Positions 52,342-61,364 are shown, numbered from the stretch's first letter. The stretch: DNA of 64,000 bases from Streptomyces sulfonofaciens (GCF_014656295.1 NZ_BNCD01000024.1:48894-112893); one strand, 5' to 3'. The notes: generated from the letters alone by a model not told the origin. Numbers and translations are program-made.

Positions 52342-52368
52342 GGCCCGGCGGGCGCCGCCCGCCGGGCC
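52342..52368. terminator. Hairpin between convergent genes
   Basis: GGCCCGGCGGGC (52342-52353) and GCCCGCCGGGCC (52357-52368) form a perfect 12-bp stem with a 3-nt loop. It is about 45 nt after the class III enzyme stop and serves either strand. Confidence 0.7.
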
Positions 52369-52430
52369 GGGCGCCGCCCGCCGGCGTCGGGTACGAGCGG
52401 GCCGGGGCGACGGCGGGCGGCACGGGGCGG

Positions 52431-53675
52431 CTACCAGGCGACGGGCAGCTCGTAGACGCCGTAGACCACCGCGTCGTGCTTGTAGCGGATGGCGTCCTCC
52501 TCGATCGCCGGGCGCAGGGTCGGGAAGCGGCGCAGCAGTGCCGGGTAGGCGAGCTGGAGCTCGGTGCGCGCCAGGTTCTGGCCGAGGCACTGGTGGGTGC
52601 CCTGCCCGAAGGCGATGTGGTGCCGCGCGTTCTGCCGGGTCACATCGAGGCTGTCGGGGTTGTCGAAGACGGTCGCGTCGCGGTTGGCCGAGTCGTTGGG
52701 CAGGATGACGCCCTCACCCGCGCGGATGAGCTGCCCGGACACCTCCACGTCGGTGAGGGCGACGCGCCGCCTGCCGGTGTGCACGATGGTCAGGTAGCGC
52801 AGCAGTTCCTCGACGGCGAGGGCGATGTCCGCAGGGTCCTCGGTGTCGCGCACGGCGGCAAGCTGCTCCGGGTTGCGCAGCAGGGCGAGCGTGCCGAGGG
52901 CGAGCATGTTCGTCGTCGTCTCGTGGCCGGCGATCAGCAGCAGGATCGCGTCCTGGACCAGTTGCTCCCGGCTGGTCGCGCCGCTGCGCACATGGTCGGC
53001 GAGTACATGGCTGAGCAGGTCGTCCTGCGGGTCGCGCTCCTTGGCGGCGAGCAGCCCCTCGAGGTAGTCGGTGAGCGAGTCGATGGCCCTGAGGACGTCG
53101 TCGATCTCGGAGTTCATCGAGATGAGCACGCGCGACTCGCGCTGGAAGAGCGGCTGGTCCTCGCGCGGCACACCCAGGATCTCGGCTATCACGAGCGAGG
53201 GCAGCGGAAGCGCGAAGGACGAGACCAGGTCCACCGGCGGTCCAGCCGCCTCCATGCCGTCCAGCAGATCGCCGATGATCTCCTGGAGCCTCGGCCGCAG
53301 CGCGCGGGCCCGCTTGACGGAGAAGTAGGAGGTGAACATGCGGCGCACCCGGTTGTGCTCCGGGTCGTCCATGGAGATGAAGGGCAGCCGCTTGCCGTTG
53401 GTGCGGCGGGCCGCGACACCGGGGCTCTGCATGGGGAAGCCGGGACGCAGGGGGTTGGCGCTGAACCGGTCGTCGGCGAGGATCGCCCGCTGGTCCTCGT
53501 AGCGGGTGACGAGCCAGGCGGTGGTGCCGTCCCAGATCCGCGCCCGGGAGAACGGCGCCTCCTCGCGCAGCCGCGCGAGCTGGGGCGGCGGGTCGAAGGG
53601 GCAGCCGGACGCGCGGGGCATGGGGTAGTCGAGCGGGGCCTCGGTGGCGGTGGCGGCGACCGTGGTCTCTGTCAT
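52431..53675 (-). CDS. Cytochrome P450 (CYP105-like)
   Basis: 414 residues from ATG 53675. I-helix AGHETTTNML, ExxR in VEELLRYLTI, and heme-binding FGQGTHQCLGQNLAR with Cys363. The FISMDDPEHNRVRRMFTSYF segment is typical of bacterial class I P450s. A small 3Fe-4S ferredoxin gene lies 64 nt upstream in the same direction and likely supplies electrons, as in CYP105/soyCB pairs. Substrate unknown; induction probably involves the divergent MarR regulator. Confidence 0.95.
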   Translation of the reverse strand: MTETTVAATATEAPLDYPMPRASGCPFDPPPQLARLREEAPFSRARIWDGTTAWLVTRYEDQRAILADDRFSANPLRPGFPMQSPGVAARRTNGKRLPFISMDDPEHNRVRRMFTSYFSVKRARALRPRLQEIIGDLLDGMEAAGPPVDLVSSFALPLPSLVIAEILGVPREDQPLFQRESRVLISMNSEIDDVLRAIDSLTDYLEGLLAAKERDPQDDLLSHVLADHVRSGATSREQLVQDAILLLIAGHETTTNMLALGTLALLRNPEQLAAVRDTEDPADIALAVEELLRYLTIVHTGRRRVALTDVEVSGQLIRAGEGVILPNDSANRDATVFDNPDSLDVTRQNARHHIAFGQGTHQCLGQNLARTELQLAYPALLRRFPTLRPAIEEDAIRYKHDAVVYGVYELPVAW

Positions 53676-53739
53676 ACGAGGTGCTCCTGACCGAGATGGG
53701 GGGTGGTGGGTGACGTCTGAGGTGTGCGGGGCGCCGGCG

Positions 53740-53937
53740 TCACGAACCGACGACGGTGATGGCGGCGGCGGGGCAGAGCGCGGCGGCCTCGGCGGCGCGG
53801 GCTGCCGCGTCCCCCTCGGGGTTCGCGTCGAGCAGCACCACGACACCGTCCTCGTCCCGCTGGTCGAACAGATCGTCCGCGACGAGTACGCACTGGCCTG
53901 CGGCGCAGCACCGCTCCTGGTCGATTTCGAGGTGCAT
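53740..53937 (-). CDS. Ferredoxin, [3Fe-4S] type
   Basis: 65 residues from ATG 53937, with AGGAGGAG upstream. Cys pattern CCAAGQC ... LCPAAAI is that of small [3Fe-4S] ferredoxins serving bacterial P450s. It lies directly before the P450 gene and should reduce it. Confidence 0.93.
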   Translation of the reverse strand: MHLEIDQERCCAAGQCVLVADDLFDQRDEDGVVVLLDANPEGDAAARAAEAAALCPAAAITVVGS

Positions 53938-53989
53938 CGTGTTTCTCCTCCTGCACTCGGGCCCGAACCGCACTCGGGACCCGAAGACA

Positions 53990-54008
53990 TTACGTAACCT
54001 AAGTACTT
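53990..54008. promoter_or_regulatory. Paired palindromes, candidate MarR operator
   Basis: TTACGTAA (53990-53997) and AAGTACTT (54001-54008) are two perfect 8-bp palindromes separated by three bases, in an AT-rich patch about 55 nt upstream of the ferredoxin gene and 90 nt upstream of the MarR start. The position suits autoregulation and control of the ferredoxin-P450 unit. Confidence 0.55.
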
Positions 54009-54096
54009 GATACCCCTGTGACCCTCGGCGGTGCAACGGCCTCTCGGGCTCGGGCTCATGGTTGGCCGGAATCGGATGGTCCGGCATGATGCCCCT

Positions 54097-54585
54097 GTGG
54101 AGACGACCCCGACCCGGGCGGAGGCCATTTCGGCGCTCCAGTCCGTAGTGAGCGCACTGGCCTACAGGCTGACCCGAAGACGGCTGCACGAGCAGCTCGC
54201 GGCGGCCGCCGGTGTGCCGATCGACCGGCCGGGGCTCGCCGTCCTGCGGGTGCTCGCGGAGGAGTCGGCGCCGCTGCGGCTGGGGGAGATCGCGGCACGG
54301 CTGGACGTCCGCCATCCCCATGTGACGCGGCAGGTGCGGCAGTTGGCGGAGCAGGGGCTGCTGGCCCGGGCGGGCGGTGACGACCGCCGGGTCCAGATGG
54401 TAGAGCTGACCCGGCGGGGCCTCGACACCCTGACGCGTGTGACGGCGGCGACGGAGGCGAAGCTGGCGGAGGGACTGGCGGACGTGGAGGTCGAGAAGAT
54501 CGTGGCCACGGCCGAGGTCCTGATGCGGCTGGGCGTCGGCTGGGGACCGGAGTCCGGCACCGGGGAGAGCACACCGCGCAGGTGA
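54097..54585 (+). CDS. MarR-family transcriptional regulator
   Basis: 162 residues from GTG 54097; upstream ATGs at 54058 and 54076 are in frame, so the start is uncertain. Winged helix: LRLGEIAARLDVRHPHVTRQ, then LLARAGGDDRRVQMVELT, the typical DxR wing. Divergent from the ferredoxin-P450 genes, which it probably represses until a phenolic or drug ligand binds. Confidence 0.9.
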   Translation: METTPTRAEAISALQSVVSALAYRLTRRRLHEQLAAAAGVPIDRPGLAVLRVLAEESAPLRLGEIAARLDVRHPHVTRQVRQLAEQGLLARAGGDDRRVQMVELTRRGLDTLTRVTAATEAKLAEGLADVEVEKIVATAEVLMRLGVGWGPESGTGESTPRR

Positions 54586-54623
54586 GGCCGCGGGCGCGCA
54601 CGGGGGCGCGCCCGCGGCCTCAC
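54582..54623. terminator. 18-bp perfect hairpin at the MarR stop
   Basis: The stem 54582-54599 (starting GTGAGGCCGCGGGC) is the exact reverse complement of 54606-54623, with a 6-nt loop. It includes the MarR stop codon and precedes the convergent peptidase gene. Confidence 0.75.
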
Positions 54624-54726
54624 GGCCCGGTGCGGGGCGCGGTCAGGGCGTGGGACGAGGTGTGGAGAAGGCCGCGGAGGGGGCCCGCCGTCGCGGTCCG
54701 CTGCCCGAACGCCGCACTGCGGCGGA

Positions 54727-56148
54727 TCAGTTGCCCGGCGCCGGGGATGCCACGGGACTGCGGTGGCCGCTGCGGCTCACCGCCCGGATGCCGAAGAAGA
54801 CGTTGTCCTTGGACAGGTGCACCGTGTGGGCGCCCACGCGGCCGACCTCGATGACATGGGTCCATTCCGGGGCCGTCGTCTCCCGCCACACCACCTCGTA
54901 CCCGGCGAGGCCGGGCTCCGTGCCCTGTTCCCAGACCAGTTCGGTGTCGTTGGTCAGATTGCTGGTGACGATCCTCGCACCGCGCGGGGTGCCGGGCGCC
55001 TGCGCGAGGCTCCACAACGTGGCACCGTTGACCCGGGCCACGCCCGCGACGTATTCGAAGTCGCAGAACTCGGGCAGGTCCCCGTACTGCTTGCCGTCCT
55101 CGACGCGCACGTCCTGGTGCTGGTGGGCGAAGTCCTCCGCGGGCTCGGTGAAGCGCGCCGCGGGATAGGCCCGTTCGAGGAACGGGATGTGGTCACCGCC
55201 GCGCAGATAGCGGTCACGCCGGTAGACCATGCGCACGTGCAGACCGGTGGCGTCGTTGTCCGCCACGTCGCGCACGAACCGGGCGAGCTGGCGCGTGGGC
55301 GAGTCGTTCTCGCCGCCGACCTTGAGCCGCACACCGGCCTGCTCGGGCGTCTCCGAGGTGGGCACCCCCTCCGCGAACAGCCGTACGGTGTGCGGGTCGC
55401 GGGTGCCGTCGTCGGCGCGCGAACTGCCCACGATGTCGTTGGTGAACATGCCCTGGACGTCCGCGCCCGCTGCCCTGAAGGACTCGGCCAGGTGCGTGGC
55501 ACCGTACAGGCCCTGCTCCTCGCCAGCGACGGCGGCGAAGACGAGCGTGGCGGCCGGCCGCCGCCGCGCCATGACCCTGGCGAGCTCCATGACGACCGCG
55601 ACCCCGGAGGCGTCGTCGTCGGCGCCCGGCGCGTCGCCGGTCGCGTCCATGACGTCCGTGCACCGGGAGTCGTAGTGGCCGGAGACGACGTAGATCCGGT
55701 CGGGGGCGGTGGAGCCGCGGAGGGTGGCGACGACGTTGGTGATGCGGGTCGCGGTGGGGATGCGGGAGGCGGGTTCCTGTACGTAGGACTGGAGTTCGAC
55801 GGTCATCCGGCCGCCGGAGGCCGCCGCGTGGGCGCTCAGCTCGCCGTGTATCCAGTCGCGTGCGGCGCCGATGCCGCGCTCGGGGTCGTCCTGGGCGGAG
55901 AGCGTGTGGCGGGTGCCGAACGCGGCCAGTCTGCGTATGGTCGCCTCGATCCTGTCCCGGTCGATCTCGCCGAGGAGTTCCCGCAGCTCCCGGTCGGGGC
56001 GCTGGGCCGTGGCGGAGCGGTCGGCGGTGCGCCGCGCGGGGGCCGCGGCGGCGGGCGTGGTCCCCGCGGCGAGGGGCACGCCCGCCGCGACCGCCGCGGC
56101 GGCGGTCGACAGCACGGCTCTTCGGGTGGCGGGGGTGGGATCGGACAT
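54727..56148 (-). CDS. Secreted M28-family aminopeptidase, Tat signal
   Basis: 473 residues from ATG 56148, with AAAGGA upstream. Twin-arginine signal ATRRAVLSTAAAAVAAG followed by an Ala-rich cleavage region. M28 zinc-peptidase motifs: VVSGHYDSRC, PGADDDASGVAV, AGEEQGLYG, the FTND region and GGDHIPFLE. A C-terminal fibronectin-III-like segment (about 390-473) follows. It should cleave N-terminal amino acids from extracellular peptides with two zinc ions. Folding before export through Tat fits the metal requirement. Confidence 0.92.
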   Translation of the reverse strand: MSDPTPATRRAVLSTAAAAVAAGVPLAAGTTPAAAAPARRTADRSATAQRPDRELRELLGEIDRDRIEATIRRLAAFGTRHTLSAQDDPERGIGAARDWIHGELSAHAAASGGRMTVELQSYVQEPASRIPTATRITNVVATLRGSTAPDRIYVVSGHYDSRCTDVMDATGDAPGADDDASGVAVVMELARVMARRRPAATLVFAAVAGEEQGLYGATHLAESFRAAGADVQGMFTNDIVGSSRADDGTRDPHTVRLFAEGVPTSETPEQAGVRLKVGGENDSPTRQLARFVRDVADNDATGLHVRMVYRRDRYLRGGDHIPFLERAYPAARFTEPAEDFAHQHQDVRVEDGKQYGDLPEFCDFEYVAGVARVNGATLWSLAQAPGTPRGARIVTSNLTNDTELVWEQGTEPGLAGYEVVWRETTAPEWTHVIEVGRVGAHTVHLSKDNVFFGIRAVSRSGHRSPVASPAPGN

Positions 56149-56301
56149 GGCGGGTCCTTTCCATGGCTGCGGGGGGTGGCGCTTCGAGCTGCCATGGTCA
56201 TGGACGGGACAATCCGCCACAAGACCGCGACCGACCGCGCCCCAGGGCCCGTGGTGGAGGGGACCGCCCCTGGCACGTGGTGTGCCCGCCGCCGCGGGGG
56301 T

Positions 56302-57393
56302 TCAGCGCCTCGGCAGCCGGACGGTCAGCGCGTAGAACCGGGTGGTCTGCGTGGCGCCCTGGTTGTCGTCGCTGACCATGAGCAGCCGGAGCCGCCCGCC
56401 CGGCTCGTGCCCGGTCACGGCCATGCCCTCGATGTTGTCGAGCAGCGGGTTGGGCTGGGGCTGCTTGGCCGTGGCGCCCAGCGACGGGCAGTCGCCGACG
56501 TCCGCGAGCAGCGTCCTGCGCACGAACCGAACGCCCTGGTGCCCGGTCAGGTCGGTGACACCGCTGACGTCCGTGGCACGGGAGGGGTCCGCCAGGTACA
56601 GACGTATGGTGTTGCCCACTCCGCTGGTGAAGCCGCGCTCCAGCACCAGCAGCCGGCCGTCGCCAGCGGCCGCACTCTCGGAGACGCCGAGGACGGTGCC
56701 GTGGGCGTCGGTGTCGACGCGGTACGCGTACTGCGGGCCGAGCCGGAAGTCACGTCCGGAGCCGACGCGCCGCCAGGTCTGGAAGCGCACGGTGGTGGGA
56801 TCGTCCCCGGCCAGCGCGCCCTCCATGGAGGCCACCAGCGTCCGTCCGTCCGGCTGGAGGGCCAGTCCCTCGAAGGTGAGGTTGCCGGTGGCGCGGCCGG
56901 CGGGGGCGACCCTCAGCTCCCGGGGCACCGGCAGGCTGCCGAGGAGGGTGCCGCCGTCACGGCTGTAGCGGCGGATCGACGGTTCCACCTCGGAGGTGAC
57001 GAGGCGGGTGCCGTCCCGGTCCACGACGAGGGCCTCGGAGTCCAGCGGCTGCCCCTTCTCGTCGGCGAGCGGGACGACCTTCTGCGGGCGCACGTCGTCC
57101 GGGGTCCGGCCGCTCAGGGTGAACAGGGCGGAACGGTCGGAGAGCGCGTCGAGGGTGCCGTGGGCGTCCGGGGCGAGCGCGGAGAAGTTGCCCACGAACG
57201 CGCCCTGGAAGGTGGTCTTGTCGAGGGCGTCGGAGAAGCCGTCGAGGGTGACGGAGTCCGAGCAGCGTCCTGCCGCCGCCACCGGCGCGGGACGGTGGCC
57301 GGCCCGGCCTGCGTGTGCCTGGACCGGTCCGGCGGCGGTCAGGCACGCCGCGGCGGTCAGGACGGCGGACGAAGCTGCGAGAAGTGCCTTCAT
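56302..57393 (-). CDS. Exported esterase-like/phytase-like beta-propeller protein
   Basis: 363 residues from ATG 57393 (a GTG six bases earlier is possible). Signal peptide MKALLAASSAVLTAAACLTA with an Ala-Gln-Ala cleavage site. The body matches the 'esterase-like activity of phytase' family: FEGLALQPDGRTLVAS, LVLERGF, and NIEGMAVTGHEPGGRLRLLM near the end. Function in the family is poorly defined; phosphate or ester hydrolysis outside the cell is likely. About 250 bases upstream lies a 30-bp perfect palindrome. Confidence 0.85.
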   Translation of the reverse strand: MKALLAASSAVLTAAACLTAAGPVQAHAGRAGHRPAPVAAAGRCSDSVTLDGFSDALDKTTFQGAFVGNFSALAPDAHGTLDALSDRSALFTLSGRTPDDVRPQKVVPLADEKGQPLDSEALVVDRDGTRLVTSEVEPSIRRYSRDGGTLLGSLPVPRELRVAPAGRATGNLTFEGLALQPDGRTLVASMEGALAGDDPTTVRFQTWRRVGSGRDFRLGPQYAYRVDTDAHGTVLGVSESAAAGDGRLLVLERGFTSGVGNTIRLYLADPSRATDVSGVTDLTGHQGVRFVRRTLLADVGDCPSLGATAKQPQPNPLLDNIEGMAVTGHEPGGRLRLLMVSDDNQGATQTTRFYALTVRLPRR

Positions 57394-58313
57394 GCGCACG
57401 GTGGTACTCCATCTGGGCAGGGAACGGATGACATCGTCGCGGTTGCCGGTCGGCGGCGCGGGAGCGCGGTACCGACCGGCTGCCGGCCCGGACAGGGGGG
57501 AGGCCCTGGGGGCGGGGGTGGTTCGATCTGCGCTCGCGTCAGGCGGTGGGAGCGGTGGGAGCGAAGGCGGCCGCCGTGCCCGTGGCGGAGAGGCGCGGGT
57601 GCGCTCGGCGGTCACGTCGGCCCATGCTACCGATGGCGTCGCACGTCTGTTCATCAGGTGATGCATCACCTGATGAACGGACGGCGGGGAGCGCGCACCT
57701 CCCGCACAGCGCGGCAGCATGTGCTCTCCCCCTTCGCGTGCACGCTCGCCCTCTGGGCGTGGGGGAGCACGAGTGAGGACGGGTGCCGGGGGACCGGCCG
57801 AGGCGCTGTCCGGGAGCCGCGGCGCCGCGCCGAGGCGGCCCGCCCCGACCAACGGCGAGGGTCCACCCGGTGCGTCGGAGGCCGCCGGGTACAGAAGGCG
57901 GTTGGCCGGAACTCATTGCCCTGCCATGGTGTCACCTCCAGGTGGAGCCCCTGTGCGGACGTCTCACGGTTACGATCCGAGCCGACGTTCGGCCACGGGC
58001 CCACAACGCCGCGCCCGCCCAGAACCCGCCTCCGCGCTCCCCGAGAGGTGGACGGCGATCCAGGACCGGGCCCTGTCACAGAATCGGGCCGATCCCGGTC
58101 TATGGAGCAGATGCGATGGGAGCAGCCGTGGCGATGAGTGACCACAGTGCCTGCGGCAACGGGGGAGGTGCGGCCGCCACCGACGTGTGGCGCCGCCCCG
58201 GTTCACCGGGGCCTGCCCCGGAACCGGTTGCCGGAGCCGTCTGCGACCACGCGACAGCCGGCATGGTCGCGTGACCAGAGCAGCGCGACCGGAGGAACGG
58301 AGACCCCGGGTTC
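57394..58313. other. Long intergenic region with large palindrome
   Basis: About 920 bases between the esterase-like start (minus) and sigJ (plus). Open frames here look like composition artefacts. It contains the nested palindrome at 57644-57683 and an imperfect hairpin around 57720-57770 (GTGCTCTCCCCC against GGGGGAGCAC). Confidence 0.45.
57644..57683. promoter_or_regulatory. 30-bp perfect palindrome with nested CATCA/TGATG half-sites
   Basis: Positions 57649-57678 equal their own reverse complement. One further arm of five pairs (CGTCT/GGACG, with one T-G mismatch) extends it to 57644-57683. Each half is itself an inverted repeat: CATCA-GG-TGATG, then CATCA-CC-TGATG, giving four alternating half-sites. 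It looks like an operator for two dimers or a tetramer. Nearest genes are the esterase-like gene (250 nt) and sigJ (630 nt). Confidence 0.8.
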
Positions 58314-59246
58314 ATGCAACGTGAGCCGTCCACCCCGACAAGCACCCTTGATCAGGCCGTTTCTGTCTTCGTGGAGCTTCGGCCACGGCTTTTCGGTATC
58401 GCCTACCGTGTGCTCGGAAGCGCCGTCGAGGCCGAGGACGTGGTCCAGGAAGTGTGGCTGCGCTGGCAGAGGACCGACCGCTCCGTGGTGATCAGCCCTG
58501 CGGCCTTCCTGTCGAGTGCGACCACCCGCCTCGCCATCAACGTCGCGCAGTCCGCGCGTGTGCGCCGTGAGACCTACATCGGGCCCTGGCTGCCCGAGCC
58601 CATCGACACGAGCTGCGACCCGGAGGTGGGCGCCCAGCGCGCGGAGGCCCTGGAGCTGGCCCTGCTGCTGGTACTGGAGAAGCTGAGTCCTACCGAGCGG
58701 GCGGCATACGTGCTGCGCGAGGCGTTCGACTACGGCTATGCGGAGATCGCCGACATCCTTCGACTCAGCGCTGTCAACGTCCGAAAGATCGTGAGCCGTG
58801 CACGCCGGCATCTGTCGGCCGAACGGCGGGGGACCGTGGACGCGGCGGAACACCGCCGCCTGCTGGAGGCATTCGTCTCGGCCGCCCGCACGGGAGACGT
58901 CGCCTCGTTGGAGGCACTCCTCGCCCCGGACGCCGTCAGCCTGACCGACGGGAACGGCGTCCGGGGCGCGGCTCGTGTCCCGGTGCTGGGCCGTGCGCGC
59001 GTGGCCAACCTGGCCACTGCCTACCCGAGGTTCTGGCGCGGCGCGGATCTGCGGACCGTCGAGGCCAACGGGCGGACGTCACTGATGATCTACCGGGACG
59101 GCGAACCCACGGCGTTCGTGACGATCGCCGCCTCGCGGGACGGCATCCACCGGCTGTTCTGGGTACTGCACCCCGGCAAGATCGCGGCGTTCCTCGGTTC
59201 CCGTTCCCGCTCCACCTCGGTACTCGGCGGCCCGGGCACCTCCTGA
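58314..59246 (+). CDS. sigJ: ECF sigma factor SigJ-like (ECF41) with SnoaL-like C-terminal domain
   Basis: 310 residues from ATG 58314. Sigma region 2 (RPRLFGIAYRVLGSAVEAED, then VVQEVWLRWQRTD), region 4 (LSPTERAAYVLREAFDYGY, IADILRLSAVNVRKIVSRAR), then a C-terminal SnoaL-fold domain (about 185-290) that regulates activity in cis in this family. ECF41 genes often lie beside a carboxymuconolactone or oxidoreductase gene; none is adjacent here. It should direct RNA polymerase to a small stress regulon. Confidence 0.92.
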   Translation: MQREPSTPTSTLDQAVSVFVELRPRLFGIAYRVLGSAVEAEDVVQEVWLRWQRTDRSVVISPAAFLSSATTRLAINVAQSARVRRETYIGPWLPEPIDTSCDPEVGAQRAEALELALLLVLEKLSPTERAAYVLREAFDYGYAEIADILRLSAVNVRKIVSRARRHLSAERRGTVDAAEHRRLLEAFVSAARTGDVASLEALLAPDAVSLTDGNGVRGAARVPVLGRARVANLATAYPRFWRGADLRTVEANGRTSLMIYRDGEPTAFVTIAASRDGIHRLFWVLHPGKIAAFLGSRSRSTSVLGGPGTS

Positions 59247-59358
59247 CCGGGGCAGCAGCGGCTGAGGCGGCCTGTTGCGGCTTGGGCGACGGGAGGGGAG
59301 CCGGCTCCCCTCGGGGGCCGGTCGGCGAGGCGCCGCGGAGCCGGTCCTGTGCGGTCGC

Positions 59359-59394
59359 CGGCCGGACCGTCCCGCCCGGCCGGACCGTCCCGCC
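59359..59394. repeat. 18-bp perfect tandem duplication
   Basis: CGGCCGGACCGTCCCGCC occurs twice, at 59359-59376 and 59377-59394, between the convergent stops of sigJ and the sigma-like gene. Confidence 0.9.
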
Positions 59395-59439
59395 CGGTAC
59401 CTCGTGCACCTGGCGCCGCGGCACCGGCCGCGTCGGTCA

Positions 59440-60201
59440 TCAGCCGTCGGGGGAGGACCGGGGCTGGTTCCAGGCGCGTAGTTTGTCGGGGTTGAGGATG
59501 ATCCAGGCCTGCACCACTCGGCGGCGGGCGACATCGAGGCCGATGATCGCGGCCACCTGGTGGTCGTACCGGGCAACGAGACCGGTGCGGCCGTTGACGG
59601 AATGGGTGTCCAGCGTGGCGCACGGGCGCGGTACGGTGTGCGCAGGCGGGGCCAGCAGTGTCAGCAGGCGAAACGCGACCTGCCGCCTGCCGTGGACCGG
59701 TCCGGCCGTGACCCGGACCCTGCCACCGCCGTCGAAGAACGCCGTGGCGTCGGGTGCCAGCAAGGACGCCAGAAGTCCGGCGTCCCCCGTCACACAGGCC
59801 CGCCGCACAGCACGGGCGACCATGTCGTGCTGCTCCGGGGTGGCCGGACACGAGCGCCGGACCGAGAGGCTGCGGCGCGCGCGGTCGGTGAGCTCGTCCG
59901 GTGTCCTGCCCGCGGCCCCCGTGCCCCGGCCGGCGCCGTCACCAGGGCCGGCGGTCCCGCTGCGATCAGGCGAGGCCGGCCGGGCCAGGCAGATCTGCCC
60001 CGCGGTCTTCGCGAGCCAGCCGCGGGGTGCCGTGATCTGCGCGCGCGCCGCGTCGGACAGGCCGTACCACCGGCGGTAGGTCTCGGCGACGACGGCCTCC
60101 GCCGCACCGCAGGCGCCCAGCACCCGGTGGGCGATCTCCAGCAGATGCCGCCGTTCGTCAAGCAACTCCGCGAGCGGCACCACGTCAGCAGCGTGATCCA
60201 T
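59440..60201 (-). CDS. Sigma-factor-like protein lacking region 4, SnoaL-like C-terminus
   Basis: 253 residues from ATG 60201. The N-terminus resembles ECF region 2 (LLEIAHRVLGACGAAEAVVA, ETYRRWYGLSD, then RGWLAKTAGQICLARP). Instead of a region 4 there is a Gly/Arg-rich linker (about 85-115). The C-terminal half matches the SnoaL-like domain of SigJ: SLLAPDATAFFDGGGRVRV and AWIILNPDKLRAW against FWVLHPGKIAAF. Without a -35-binding region it may be inactive, or an anti-sigma-like regulator of its convergent neighbour SigJ. Both ideas are inference. Confidence 0.7.
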   Translation of the reverse strand: MDHAADVVPLAELLDERRHLLEIAHRVLGACGAAEAVVAETYRRWYGLSDAARAQITAPRGWLAKTAGQICLARPASPDRSGTAGPGDGAGRGTGAAGRTPDELTDRARRSLSVRRSCPATPEQHDMVARAVRRACVTGDAGLLASLLAPDATAFFDGGGRVRVTAGPVHGRRQVAFRLLTLLAPPAHTVPRPCATLDTHSVNGRTGLVARYDHQVAAIIGLDVARRRVVQAWIILNPDKLRAWNQPRSSPDG

Positions 60202-60637
60202 ACTGCGTCCCCCCTCTCGCACGGCACCGCACGTCGGAGCCACCGCATCGGTCGGCTCCCGCCGTCGGGAGGGCAGTGGCAGGCCCGGCCCACCGGTCGG
60301 CGGACGCCTCCCCGTCCGCACGCCCGGCGAAGACGGCGCAGCAGTCGACGGTGCCCTCGCGCACAAGGTGCTCTCTTTCCTGTCGCCCTGACAACGCAGA
60401 CCGGACGGACGCAGATCCTGTGACACCGATGGGCGGCGAGCCCACCCGAGGGGACGCGGCAGTGGCCTCCGCCGGGCGGGGATCGCCGGGACCCCTCCTC
60501 CCGCTGTGCGAGCCGGCCGGCGCAGCGGGTCGTGGCGAGGTCCGCGGTGGCGCCGGCACCGCAGGGCGGTTTCCCGTGCGGCGCGAGGACGGCCCCTGCC
60601 GCAGGGGGCCACCGCCCCGCCACGGTCTGGTGTCCTG
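60202..60637. other. Intergenic region
   Basis: 436 bases between the start of the sigma-like gene and the stop of the VOC gene, both minus strand. It should contain the promoter of the former. Nothing else is recognisable. Confidence 0.4.
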
Positions 60638-61063
60638 TCAGACGACGGGCTCTCCGATGCCCAGCAGGTTTCCCTCGCTGTCACGGAACCAGGCCGCGCG
60701 CTCCCCCCGAGCGCCCTTGCTCGGGTAGTGCCCGTCGATCTCGGCGATCCCGTCCCGCGTACGGAACCCGGGGACGTCGACCTCTTCGAACGTCACACCG
60801 CGCCGTCTGAGCTCCGACACGATCGTCTCGACGTCGTCGACCTCCCAACCCATCTGCGTGAAGGTGCCCGGTGCGGTGCCCGCCGACTCGAACAGGGCGA
60901 ACTCCGTGCTCCCGCACCGGTACAGCAGCCCACCGGGCCGTTCGTCGACGGGCTCCAGACCGAGCCGCTCGGCGTAGAAGCGCCGCGCCCGCGCCAGATC
61001 CTGGGCCGGGAGCCTGGTCGCCACGCGTCCCCGGGCCAGAATGTTTCTTCTGTCTGCGTCCAT
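60638..61063 (-). CDS. VOC-family (glyoxalase/bleomycin-resistance-fold) protein
   Basis: 141 residues from ATG 61063. Two beta-alpha-beta-beta-beta halves with RLPAQDLARARRFYAERLGL and FRDSEGNLLGIGEPVV, a standard vicinal-oxygen-chelate layout. Members bind a metal and act as glyoxalases, dioxygenases or antibiotic-binding proteins. Isolated gene in a debris-rich region; function cannot be assigned. Confidence 0.88.
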   Translation of the reverse strand: MDADRRNILARGRVATRLPAQDLARARRFYAERLGLEPVDERPGGLLYRCGSTEFALFESAGTAPGTFTQMGWEVDDVETIVSELRRRGVTFEEVDVPGFRTRDGIAEIDGHYPSKGARGERAAWFRDSEGNLLGIGEPVV

Positions 61064-61153
61064 ACCCTTTACTGTGCCGTGCTCCGGGCCCGGACGAAGG
61101 CGCGACAGGCGTGCGCCGCGGTCGGCAATCCAGGGCTTCCCGTCCTCGGGAAC

Positions 61154-61224
61154 GACCCTCGGGCAGGACCCGGGTACGCCCCTCGGGCAGGCCCCGGGTA
61201 CGACCCTCGGGCAGGACTCCCGAC
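61154..61224. repeat. 24-bp tandem repeat, about 2.9 copies
   Basis: Unit GACCCTCGGGCAGGACCCGG + GTAC at 61154-61177, then 61178-61201 (two mismatches), then a diverged copy 61202-61224 that runs into the short-chain dehydrogenase fragment. Confidence 0.85.
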
Positions 61225-61317
61225 GTCGCAGCGCTGGCCGTACACATCATGTGCAATGACGCGCTCACCGGCGCGACGTACGACATCGACGGAGGTCAGC
61301 AGCTCGTCTCCGGCTGA
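61222..61317 (+). pseudogene. C-terminal fragment of a short-chain dehydrogenase
   Basis: The last 31 codons read DVAALAVHIMCNDALTGATY + DIDGGQQLVSG, the usual end of a classical SDR. No start, Rossmann motif or catalytic YxxxK lies upstream; the fragment begins at the edge of the tandem repeat, suggesting a deletion through it. Confidence 0.75.
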
Positions 61318-61364
61318 CGGCCGGGGTGCGGGCGGCAGGGACGCAAGGGATGCGGCCCGGTGGG

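Noticed and set aside
54763..58137. 1124-codon plus-strand open frame
   Set aside because: It is antisense to the M28 peptidase and esterase-like genes, a GC-rich artefact.
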